Part shown: piece by piece, positions 57,442-64,000 of the stretch
Layout of the letters: each line of letters begins with the position of its first letter
Numbering within the stretch: position 1 is the first letter of the stretch
Assembly: GCA_016195805.1 (NCBI GenBank)
Contig: JACPYT010000010.1
Coordinates: forward strand, 1-64,000
Source of the DNA: Hydrogenophilales bacterium
GTDB lineage: Bacteria > Pseudomonadota > Gammaproteobacteria > Burkholderiales > Thiobacillaceae
Length of the DNA stretch: 64,000 nucleotides
Direction: 5' to 3'
Translations under genes and position numbers: made by a program
The notes under the pieces: generated by a model
Databases searched by the model: none
Seen by the model: the letters and a program-made list of their open reading frames with translations, nothing else
Told to the model about the DNA's origin: nothing

Positions 57442-58374
57442 TCAGAGCGTCTTGCCGAATGCGGCCTTGAGCCGTGCAGCAATCTCGTCGCGCGTGGGTT
57501 TGTGATTCTGCCCCCCGCGGTGCTCGATCTTGATCGCGCCCATCACGCTCGCCAGCTGGCCGGCGGTTTCCCAGTCGAGCCCGTGGACGATGCCATACAG
57601 GATGCCGCTGCGGTAGGCGTCGCCGCAACCGGTGGGGTCGAGGATGGCCGTCGGGCGCGCCGCAGCGATGTCGATCTGCCGGCCGGCCGTATGGATCACC
57701 GAACCTTCCGCGCCGCGCGTCACGATCAGCGCCTCGACATGGCGCGCCAGCGTGGCGAGGTTTTCCCCGGTACGGCTCTGCAGCAGTTCGGCTTCGTAGT
57801 CGTTGAGGATGACGTAGCGCGACTTGTGGACGCACTCCAGCAGTTCCTCGCCGGAAAATAGCGGCATGCCCTGGCCCGGGTCGAACACGCACGGCACGCC
57901 GGCTTCATGGAAGCCGCGCACGTGGCGCAGCATGCCGTCGCGGCCGTCCGGGGCGACGATGCCGAGCTTGACGTCCTGCACCTGGCGCACGTCGTTCTCG
58001 TGCGAGTAGTTCATCGCGCCGGGGTGGAAGGCGGTGATCTGGTTGTCGTCGAGGTCGGTGGTGATGAAGGCTTGCGCGGTGTAGGTGCCGGCGACATGGC
58101 GAATGTGGTCGCGCGGAATCGCCAGGGCGTCGAGGCGCTCGGCGTAGGCACCGAAATCGTCGCCCACGGTTGCCATGATCAGCGGCTCGCCGCCCAGCAG
58201 CTTCAGGTTGTAGGCGATGTTGCCGGCGCAGCCGCCGTACTCGCGGCGCATTTCCGGCACCAGGAACGACACGTTCAGCATGTGGATCTTGTCGGGCAGG
58301 ATGTGGTGCTTGAACTGGTCCTGGAACACCATGATGGAATCGAAGGCAAGGGAACCGCAGATGAGGGTGCGCAT
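57442..58374 (-). CDS. PfkB-family carbohydrate/nucleoside kinase
   Basis: A 310-residue ribokinase-fold kinase. The substrate-binding GGCAGNIAYNLKLLGG near residue 47 and the catalytic loop DPTGCGDAYRSGI (Asp near 258) are intact. The N-terminus (LICGSLAFDSIMVFQDQF) resembles the adenosine-kinase-like subgroup, so adenosine or another ribonucleoside is a reasonable guess. ATG 58374 begins the conserved first strand; longer readings have no support. Confidence 0.82.
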   Translation of the reverse strand: MRTLICGSLAFDSIMVFQDQFKHHILPDKIHMLNVSFLVPEMRREYGGCAGNIAYNLKLLGGEPLIMATVGDDFGAYAERLDALAIPRDHIRHVAGTYTAQAFITTDLDDNQITAFHPGAMNYSHENDVRQVQDVKLGIVAPDGRDGMLRHVRGFHEAGVPCVFDPGQGMPLFSGEELLECVHKSRYVILNDYEAELLQSRTGENLATLARHVEALIVTRGAEGSVIHTAGRQIDIAAARPTAILDPTGCGDAYRSGILYGIVHGLDWETAGQLASVMGAIKIEHRGGQNHKPTRDEIAARLKAAFGKTL

Positions 58375-58489
58375 GATGGCTATTGGTTGAAAACGACAGC
58401 CCGGATTATACGCAGCCGGCTGGCAGGGATTCACGGAAGATTCATGCGCCTGACAGCGCACGGTCATGCTGCGCGGCCATGCTGCGCGC

Positions 58490-59377
58490 ATGAAAGCTGC
58501 CATCACGATCCATTCGTATCGCACCGCCTGGTTGTGGTCGGTGCCCGCCTTGCTGTTTGCCGGCGATGCGCTGGCCTGGGGGCTGACGACCCATGTCTAT
58601 TTCGCGCAACTGCTCGTCTGGGCAGTGCCGCTGGCCGACCCCGCGTTGCGCCGCGCGGTGCGGCGCTTCCCGCAGCGCCTGACGGCCGGCGCCTGCCTGC
58701 CCGATCTGGCCTTGGTGGGCGCCACGGCGGGGACCCGGGCATTCGACGCCAGCCACCGCTGGGAGACCGCCCATGCCTTGCTGGAGGCAGCGCACGACGA
58801 CGAGGCGCGGGCCTGCGCGGTGGGCGCGATGAGCCATCTGTGGGTCGACATCATCGCGCACAATCACTTCGTTCCCGCGCATGAGCACTTGTGGTGGAAC
58901 GTGCCGATGCTCACGCACGCGGCGGCGGAATGGGCGATGGACCGCCATATCGTGCGGCATCTGTATAGGCCGTCCGCGCCCCTGCTGCAGGCCGACGACT
59001 GGCTGGTGGAGTATGTGGCGCGCAACTTCGATTGCTCGCCCGCCGCCAGCCGACGCGCAATCCGCCAGCTGTCGGGGGCCGAGCGCCTGTTGCGGCAGAG
59101 CCGCCTGCCCCATGCGCTGCATGGCGTGGGGCGCGTACTGGATCGCAAGCTTGCCGCGCGTTTCGATTACTACATTCAGGAAGTCGCCGCCCGGCTGCCG
59201 CAGATGAACCGGGTGCTGGCCGGCGAGGCGCCTGCCTGGCTGGCGGATTGTCCGCCGGTTGCGGTGGCGCGCGAACGCATCGCCGCCCACGCGCCGGAAC
59301 TGGTGGCATGCCGGCTGCCGCTGCCGGGGGATCTGTTCGAAGCGGAGACGCAGCCGCGTTTCCGCGACGCAGCCTGA
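58490..59377 (+). CDS. Zinc-dependent phospholipase-C-like protein
   Basis: A 295-residue protein. An N-terminal signal-like segment ends at DALAWG, and mature proteins of this family start with Trp as a zinc ligand, as seen here (AWGLTTHVYFAQ). Conserved His/Asp residues for the zinc site are present: THVYFAQ, AGACLPDLALVG, HRWETAH, MSHLWVDIIAHNHFV. The family (zinc-dependent phospholipase C/S1-P1-like) contains many members of unknown substrate. It is convergent with the PAP2 gene. Confidence 0.72.
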   Translation: MKAAITIHSYRTAWLWSVPALLFAGDALAWGLTTHVYFAQLLVWAVPLADPALRRAVRRFPQRLTAGACLPDLALVGATAGTRAFDASHRWETAHALLEAAHDDEARACAVGAMSHLWVDIIAHNHFVPAHEHLWWNVPMLTHAAAEWAMDRHIVRHLYRPSAPLLQADDWLVEYVARNFDCSPAASRRAIRQLSGAERLLRQSRLPHALHGVGRVLDRKLAARFDYYIQEVAARLPQMNRVLAGEAPAWLADCPPVAVARERIAAHAPELVACRLPLPGDLFEAETQPRFRDAA

Positions 59378-59403
59378 GGCTTTCTTTTTAAGTCGGGCGC
59401 CTT

Positions 59404-59949
59404 TTACAACGCCAGCGAGAGCGCGGCGATGGTGCCGCCGAGCAGCGCGCCCACCAGCACATCGCTTACATAGTGCAGGCCCAGCACCAGTCGCGACAGC
59501 GCGACCAGTGCGGTGAACGGCCATACCAGCCAGCCCAGCCCCGGGTAATAGGCGGTGGCGACCGCGCTGAATACCACTGCGTGCAGGGTATGGCCGGAAG
59601 GAAAGCTGAAACGGTCGAGCGGTGCGGTCAGGCAACAGATCGACGGGCAGGCCTGGTAGGGGCGCGGGCGCTCGGTGGCGCCTTTCAGCCATTTGTAGGC
59701 GAGGGTGCCGACGAGGCCTGCCGCGATCATGTGCAGCACGGCCGGCAGCGCTGCGCCGCCCTGCCAGGCGATCAGCACCAGCATCAAGGCATACCAGAAC
59801 ACGCCGTCGCCGAGGCGGCTGGCAAGCCGCAGCAGGCCGACCTCCCAGTCGGGCAGGCGCACGCCGTTGAGGCGTTCCAGCCAGGCATGTTCGCGTGCGG
59901 CCAGTCGATCGAGGCCGTGATGGGCAACCAGACTCAAACGGCGCTGCAT
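59404..59949 (-). CDS. PAP2-family membrane phosphatase
   Basis: A 181-residue integral membrane phosphatase with five or six helices and the three catalytic motifs: KGATERPRPY, FPSGHTLHA and SRLVLGLHYVSDV. It probably acts on lipid phosphates such as undecaprenyl or phosphatidyl phosphates. The SD sequence AGGAG (59955-59959) sits between the start codon and the first base of a MITE-like element at 59962, so its upstream region consists of that element. Confidence 0.9.
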   Translation of the reverse strand: MQRRLSLVAHHGLDRLAAREHAWLERLNGVRLPDWEVGLLRLASRLGDGVFWYALMLVLIAWQGGAALPAVLHMIAAGLVGTLAYKWLKGATERPRPYQACPSICCLTAPLDRFSFPSGHTLHAVVFSAVATAYYPGLGWLVWPFTALVALSRLVLGLHYVSDVLVGALLGGTIAALSLAL

Positions 59950-59961
59950 GGTGAGCTCCTG

Positions 59962-60230
59962 TAGGGCGTGTTAACACTAATTTCGCGTCCGCGTTGTCGA
60001 GAGAAAGCGATGGATGCAAGGCGCGTCGCGCAGGCAAGGGCCATCCCTTGCCAAGCGGCGCAACGCCGCAGGCACGCTTTCTCTCGACAACCCAAAGGGA
60101 CGGGCCAATTCGAGCGCATCCCTTTGTCGCGTGCCGCTTGCAGTGAATGACACTGCGGCGCGTCACGCTTCGCGGGCTGCATCCCGAATCGGCCTCGTCG
60201 CGGGCGTGAAATTAGTGTTAACACGCCCTA
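59962..60230. mobile_element. MITE-like element copy 1 (269 bp)
   Basis: Perfect 23-bp terminal inverted repeats begin TAGGGCGTGTTAACACTAAT at 59962 and end with its complement at 60230. TA stands at both outer edges, consistent with TA target duplication as in IS630/Tc1-mariner-type elements. Inside is a second palindrome, GTTGTCGAGAGAAAGCG (59993-60009) and its complement (60075-60091), and GGCAAGGG-CCAT-CCCTTGCC. There is no transposase. It is homologous to the element at 61526, in inverted orientation. Confidence 0.82.
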
Positions 60231-61472
60231 ACGTGTCGAAACGGCGGAAGACCAGTCCAGCTGGGGATCGGCCGCAGGCTCGGGATGGGCAAGCCGCAGC
60301 AGCACCCGCTCGAAGCTGTCGATGATGGCGTCCCACGACAACTGGGCGGCACGCGCGGCAGCGGCAGTGCCCAGGCGGCGTTGCCGCGCAGTGTCGGAGG
60401 CCAGCGACAGCGCCTGCGCGACGAACGTGGCCTCATCCTCGGGTGGTGCCTTGAGACCGTTTTCGCCGTGCCGGATGATCTCTTCGGCGGCCGCGCAGTC
60501 GTAGGCCACCACTGCCAGGCCGGAGGCCATCGCCTCGATCGTCACGTTGCCCCAGGTCTCGGTCAGGCTGGGAAACAGGAACACGTCTCCGGAGGCGTAA
60601 TGGGCGGCCAGGGCCTCGCCGATCTGGGTACCGCAGAATATCGCGTCCGGGCGCCTGGCTTGCCAGCTGGCGCGTTCCGGGCCGTCGCCTACCAGCACCA
60701 GGCGGGTGGCGGGATGCGCCTCGCGCATGGCATCGAAGGCGCGGAATACCAGCGCCAGGTTTTTTTCTGCCGCCAGGCGCCCCACATACAGCGCCGCAGT
60801 TTCGTTTTCGCCCACTCCCCAGTGCGTGCGCAGGGCTTGGTCGCGGCGGCCGGGATGGAACAGCTGGGTGTCCACGCCACGTCCGATGATCTCGATGTTC
60901 TCGTAGCCATGCGCCAGCAGTTCGCGGCGGATGCCCTCGGTCGGTACCAGCGTGACGGCAGCCTTGTTATGGAATTTGCGCAGATAGGCGACGATGGCCC
61001 GGCGCAGCAGGCCAAAACCGTAGTGGCTGCTGTAGCTGTGGAAATTGGTGTGGAAGTCGCTCGCCACCGGCAGGCGCAGTTTGTTGGCAGCCGCCAGTGC
61101 CGACCAGCCAAGCGGCCCTTCGGTGGCGATCTGTACCACGTCCGGGCGCTGCCGGGTCCATAACCGGGTCAGCGCGGCTTTCGCCGGCAGGCCCATCTTC
61201 AGGCCTTCATAACGCGGAAGTGCGATGCCGCGCTGCAGGTGTTCGCTGAGGGTGGCGGTGGGCTGCGGCTGGTCGTCGGAATGCTGGCGCGGACGGATCA
61301 GCTGCACCTGGTGATTGCGCACCTGCAGGCCGTCGACCAGTCGGCCCAGCGTCATGGCCACGCCGTTGACTTCGGGCGGATAGGTTTCGGTCACCACCGC
61401 GATGCGCAGCTGCGGGCGCATCGACGGCAAGGTCTGGCAGGTGAATTCGGCTGCATCCATGGGGCGCAGCAT
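60228..61472 (-). CDS. Glycosyltransferase family 1 (GT4-type)
   Basis: A 414-residue GT-B glycosyltransferase: RIAVVTETYPPEVNGVAMTL near the start, donor-site segments (ALYVGRLAAEKNLALVF; GDVFLFPSLTETWGNVTIEAMASGLAVVAYD). It resembles mannosyl/glucuronosyl transferases of glycolipid synthesis. The start is uncertain: ATG 61472, 61460 or 61421; the conserved domain begins near 61421. Its TAG stop is formed by TA plus the first G of the MITE-like copy 1, and another copy ends 53 bp upstream of its start, so the gene is bracketed by inverted repeats. Confidence 0.85.
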   Translation of the reverse strand: MLRPMDAAEFTCQTLPSMRPQLRIAVVTETYPPEVNGVAMTLGRLVDGLQVRNHQVQLIRPRQHSDDQPQPTATLSEHLQRGIALPRYEGLKMGLPAKAALTRLWTRQRPDVVQIATEGPLGWSALAAANKLRLPVASDFHTNFHSYSSHYGFGLLRRAIVAYLRKFHNKAAVTLVPTEGIRRELLAHGYENIEIIGRGVDTQLFHPGRRDQALRTHWGVGENETAALYVGRLAAEKNLALVFRAFDAMREAHPATRLVLVGDGPERASWQARRPDAIFCGTQIGEALAAHYASGDVFLFPSLTETWGNVTIEAMASGLAVVAYDCAAAEEIIRHGENGLKAPPEDEATFVAQALSLASDTARQRRLGTAAAARAAQLSWDAIIDSFERVLLRLAHPEPAADPQLDWSSAVSTR

Positions 61473-61525
61473 GCCCCCGCCGTGCGACAAACAGATGACG
61501 CCGAGGTGATGGTTTGGTGAAGGCG

Positions 61526-61846
61526 TAGGGCCTGCTAACGCTAATTTCACGCCTGCAACGGGTCCGCTTCGGATGCAGGCCGCGAAGCGGGATGCGCCGC
61601 AGTGCGGGCACTGCAAGCGGCTCGCGAAAACGCAGTTTCAGTGCAGGCTAACGTGAGCGAAGCGAACGTTATGCCGGAGCTACAAAGGCATGCGCCCGAA
61701 GCGAACCCGGCCCTTCGGGTTGCCGCGAGAAAGTGCGTCTGCGGCGTTGCGCCGCTTGGCAAGGGATGCCCCTTGCCAAGCGGCGCGCCTGCATCCATCG
61801 CTTTCTCGCGGCAACGCAGGTGCGAAATTAGCGTTAGCAGGCCCTA
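61526..61846. mobile_element. MITE-like element copy 2 (321 bp)
   Basis: Perfect 23-bp terminal inverted repeats begin TAGGGCCTGCTAACGCTAAT at 61526 and end with its complement at 61846, with TA at both edges. It shares ends and inner blocks with copy 1, inverted: the GGGATGC...GCCGCAGTG...CACTGCAAGCGGC block and the GGCAAGGG hairpin. An inner palindrome, GTTGCCGCGAGAAAG (61719) / CTTTCTCGCGGCAAC (61801), matches the layout of copy 1. It has no coding content. Confidence 0.82.
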
Positions 61847-63364
61847 GGCGGCGAGCGCCAGCGCGTCCTGCGCGATGTCGCGCAGCAGCAGGATATCGCG
61901 ATAGGCACCCGGTTCGAAGCCTATCCGCGTGCCGCCGCGATTGTCGTAAATCAGGTCGTGGAAGAAGGCGCCGACATCGGGCGTATTCCACACCTTCACC
62001 AATTGTTCCAGCAGGTGCGGATAGGCTTCCAGTCCCTGGCCGTTATCGTTGTCCTGGGAAACCGGATGGTCCGTGAGGTTGACGTTGAAATACCGGCGGC
62101 ATTCGGCGCTGGCGGCGGCATAGCCTGCAGTATCGCCTTCACGATGCAGCAAATCGAGCAGCAGCAGCCACGGCACCGGCGACTCGGTCGGCGCTTCGCG
62201 CAGGTGCTCCTGCAGCAAATGGATGGCCAGGTCGCCATGGCCAAAGGCCATGAACACCTCGGCCTGGTCGAGGATGTCTTCCTTGACCTCGGTGGCGTTG
62301 CTTGGCTCAGGCGGCGCGATTTCCGGCATGCGTTGGGAGACTGGCGACGGCTCGGCCGGCAAGTCGGAGCTGAGTTCGGACAGCGTTTTCTCCGGCATCT
62401 CCGTCTGTGTCCAGAGCGAGTTGGCGCCCAGCGGGGTCCGGGGCGTCCGGTTGCGGCGCAGCAGCCAGGCGGCTAGCGCGATCAGGGCGGCCATTCCTGC
62501 CGTCGCCAGCAGATAGAGGGGCCATTGCGCGGATTGCGGGGCCGCAGGAGGGGGGGTGATCGCCGTCGCGGCCGCATGACGGGCAGCCTCGAGTTCGTCA
62601 TTGCGTTTTTTCAGCGCGATCAGTTGGGCTTCCAGATTCGCCAGTTTGCGGCCCAGTGCCGTGTTTTCGTCCGACAGTTCGGTGGGCGTCAGGCCTTCGG
62701 GGCGCGGCAGAGTCAGGTCAGGCAGCCGGGTGTCGCGGCGCAACGCAACGGGCGCGCCGCTCAGCGGAGAAACGGCGTCTTTTCCGGACAGAACCAGGCG
62801 CGGCAGGGTTTCCTTCGGGGCCGGATGTGCGCGGGGCGCGGCCCGCTGCGACGCGGCAACAGTCGACGGACGCGCCTTGGATGCAGGGGCACGATGGGTA
62901 TGGAGGCGCCGGGAGTGCAGCGGAACGGGGCGTCGTGCCGGGGCTGCGACGGGCGCAGGCTTGCTTTGCACAGCGGGGGTGTCTTCATCGAGGGCGGATG
63001 TTGCCGCCGTGGGCGGGTCGAGCAACACGACATACTCGCGCTGCAAGCGCACTTCACAGTCCGAAATCAGGACAAACTGTACGACCGGGTCATTGACCGA
63101 TGCAGACGTGCGGATATGCAGGCGTGTCTGTTCTCCCGTTCGCTCGATGCTCAGCTTCGCGCGCAGCGGCGGCGCGATGCTGTCCGCGCTGGGGGCGATG
63201 CTGAAGCAATCCGCTGTCGTATCGGCCGTCGCATCGAGCAGGGTCACCGTCACGCGCAGGGGCTGCCCCAGCAGCGAGCGCACGTTGATATCGCCCATGC
63301 CCAAGGCCGCGGCGGAACCGGCTTGGCACAGAGTGAGAAGAAGGCAAGCGGTTTTGAGGTTCAC
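61844..63364 (-). CDS. FimV-like envelope protein
   Basis: A 506-residue protein: signal peptide ending SAAA-LGMGD, then the FimV N-terminal domain (INVRSLLGQPLRVTVTLLDA, binding-type beta domain), a long Ala/Pro/Arg-rich linker, a short coiled coil (LGRKLANLEAQLIALKKRNDELEA), one membrane helix (about 280-300) and a C-terminal helical region of FimV/TPR type. FimV organises polar machinery and type IV pili in relatives. The start codon is GTG. Its TAG stop is completed by the first G of MITE-like copy 2. Confidence 0.75.
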   Translation of the reverse strand: MNLKTACLLLTLCQAGSAAALGMGDINVRSLLGQPLRVTVTLLDATADTTADCFSIAPSADSIAPPLRAKLSIERTGEQTRLHIRTSASVNDPVVQFVLISDCEVRLQREYVVLLDPPTAATSALDEDTPAVQSKPAPVAAPARRPVPLHSRRLHTHRAPASKARPSTVAASQRAAPRAHPAPKETLPRLVLSGKDAVSPLSGAPVALRRDTRLPDLTLPRPEGLTPTELSDENTALGRKLANLEAQLIALKKRNDELEAARHAAATAITPPPAAPQSAQWPLYLLATAGMAALIALAAWLLRRNRTPRTPLGANSLWTQTEMPEKTLSELSSDLPAEPSPVSQRMPEIAPPEPSNATEVKEDILDQAEVFMAFGHGDLAIHLLQEHLREAPTESPVPWLLLLDLLHREGDTAGYAAASAECRRYFNVNLTDHPVSQDNDNGQGLEAYPHLLEQLVKVWNTPDVGAFFHDLIYDNRGGTRIGFEPGAYRDILLLRDIAQDALALAA

Positions 63365-63462
63365 ACGGTCTGGAAAAATTAAGGGGGTACCCCTCTATTC
63401 CGGCCAAGAACGCCGCAACTTTAGGGTGGCGGCGCCATATTGGCATGATTTTTGTTGTCAAC

Positions 63463-63840
63463 TCAACCCAATAGCACCAGCGCCCACACGACGACCACGT
63501 TGACGAGCGCGATCATCACCGCCGCGCTACCCATGTCCTTGGCGCGTTTGATGAGCTGGTGGTGCTCCAGCGATATCCGGTCCACCGCCGCTTCGAGCGC
63601 CGAATTCAGCAGTTCGACGATCAGCACCAGCAGCACCGCGGCTATCATCAGCGCGCGACTGATCCCCGTCTGCCCCAGATAAAACGCAAGCGGAATCAGC
63701 AGCAGCGCCAGAAACACTTCCTGGCGGAATGCATCCTCGTGCCGGAACGCGGCGGTGAGCCCCGCCCATGAATAGCCGGCCGCGTTCAGTACGCGCTGCA
63801 GGCCGGTCTTGCCCTTGAAGGGGCTAATGGGTTCGTTCAT
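63463..63840 (-). CDS. dgkA: Diacylglycerol kinase DgkA
   Basis: A 125-residue, three-helix membrane enzyme phosphorylating diacylglycerol for lipid recycling. The core motif LIVELLNSALEAAVDRIS (catalytic Glu/Asn) and the N-terminal amphipathic helix with EDAFRQEVFL are present. Length is as in E. coli. The ATGA overlap with the glycine dehydrogenase gene upstream suggests co-transcription. Confidence 0.93.
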   Translation of the reverse strand: MNEPISPFKGKTGLQRVLNAAGYSWAGLTAAFRHEDAFRQEVFLALLLIPLAFYLGQTGISRALMIAAVLLVLIVELLNSALEAAVDRISLEHHQLIKRAKDMGSAAVMIALVNVVVVWALVLLG

Positions 63841-64000
63841 ACCGCGGGTTTGTACGCCAGATCGAGTTCGCGTGCCGCCTTGACGTCGTCCAGCCGCCGC
63901 ACCGGCAGGCTGTAGGGCGCGCCCTTCACCAGGTCGGGGGTGGTTTCGGCCTCGTGCTTGATCGCCTTCATTGCCTCGACGAAGCCGTCGAGCGTCTCGC
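63837..64000 (-). CDS. gcvPB: Glycine dehydrogenase (decarboxylating) subunit 2, C-terminal end
   Basis: The last 54 residues of a longer protein whose start lies beyond the window. The end (VKGAPYSLPVRRLDDVKAAR, then ELDLAYKP) matches the C-terminus of the beta half of the two-subunit P-protein of the glycine cleavage system. The TGA overlaps the dgkA start (ATGA). The identification rests on a short tail. Confidence 0.72.
   Translation of the reverse strand, partial: ETLDGFVEAMKAIKHEAETTPDLVKGAPYSLPVRRLDDVKAARELDLAYKPAV

Noticed and set aside
60014-60325. ORF running through MITE-like copy 1
   Set aside because: It reads through inverted repeats and into the opposite strand of the glycosyltransferase gene; not coding.

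Overview
The window is GC-rich bacterial chromosome with tightly packed genes, ATGA-type overlaps and only a few AT-rich patches. The gene content points to a betaproteobacterium of the Thiobacillus/Hydrogenophilales type: a cbbT-gap-pgk-pyk-fba carbon cluster as in obligate autotrophs, many small c- and b-type cytochromes, a DsrE-like secreted protein, a dciA/secA pair, and close protein similarity to betaproteobacterial families. The genus is inference; no rRNA lies in the window.

Layout. 1-4.1 kb: a truncated PAS-GGDEF sensor (minus) and a FecR/DUF6600 surface protein. 4.1-8.2 kb: dciA diverging from secA, then two small genes of unknown function separated by a 141-bp palindromic repeat. 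8.2-12.5 kb: a copper-type periplasmic detoxification cluster (Cys/His-rich protein, TolC-like lipoprotein, Tat multicopper oxidase, CusF-like protein, Met/Gly-rich protein). 12.5-16.2 kb (minus): a probable operon of cytochrome b561, two c-type cytochromes and a QseBC/PmrAB-like two-component system. 16.3-19.8 kb: a secreted metallophosphatase with tandem terminators, an SRPBCC protein and a YceI lipoprotein. 20-25.9 kb: an HME-type RND metal efflux operon. The cytochrome operon and the efflux operon both carry a CTTAAG-N5-CTTAAG-type box, which suggests one response regulator controls both.

25.9-34.9 kb: a zinc-ribbon/Sel1 protein, a membrane-anchored dihaem cytochrome, tRNA-Arg(CCG), a DUF971 protein, and a coupled four-gene operon (CCAEP-tail radical SAM, ATP-grasp, fructosamine-kinase-like, LEA-type lipoprotein). 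These are followed by a dehydrogenase-like gene with an in-frame 18-bp triplication and the ABC-F protein YbiT. 35-43.5 kb: a bifunctional-looking GGDEF-EAL sensor coupled to a PhnD-like binding protein and argA, then a DsrE-like gene, rsmE, a thioredoxin-fold protein, a methyltransferase and an inositol-phosphatase family protein. 43.7-50.8 kb: transketolase, GAPDH, PGK, pyruvate kinase and class II aldolase, with stem-loops in three of the spacers.

50.8-51.95 kb is the clearest accessory patch: a two-gene, relatively AT-rich segment with integron gene-cassette structure (GTTAAAC at the left, a 62-bp attC-like site at the right) and no integrase in view. 52-59.9 kb: rep helicase, a glutaredoxin-like gene, apaH, an olsB/olsA-like ornithine-lipid pair, a glycine-zipper lipoprotein, a PfkB kinase, a zinc-phospholipase-C-like protein and a PAP2 phosphatase. 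59.96-61.85 kb: a glycosyltransferase gene bracketed by two inverted copies of a MITE-like element with TA-flanked inverted ends. In both copies the element end supplies the G of the neighbouring gene's TAG stop codon. The window closes with a FimV-like protein, dgkA and the 3' end of a glycine dehydrogenase subunit (gcvPB). No CRISPR array, rRNA, phage region or complete insertion sequence was seen.
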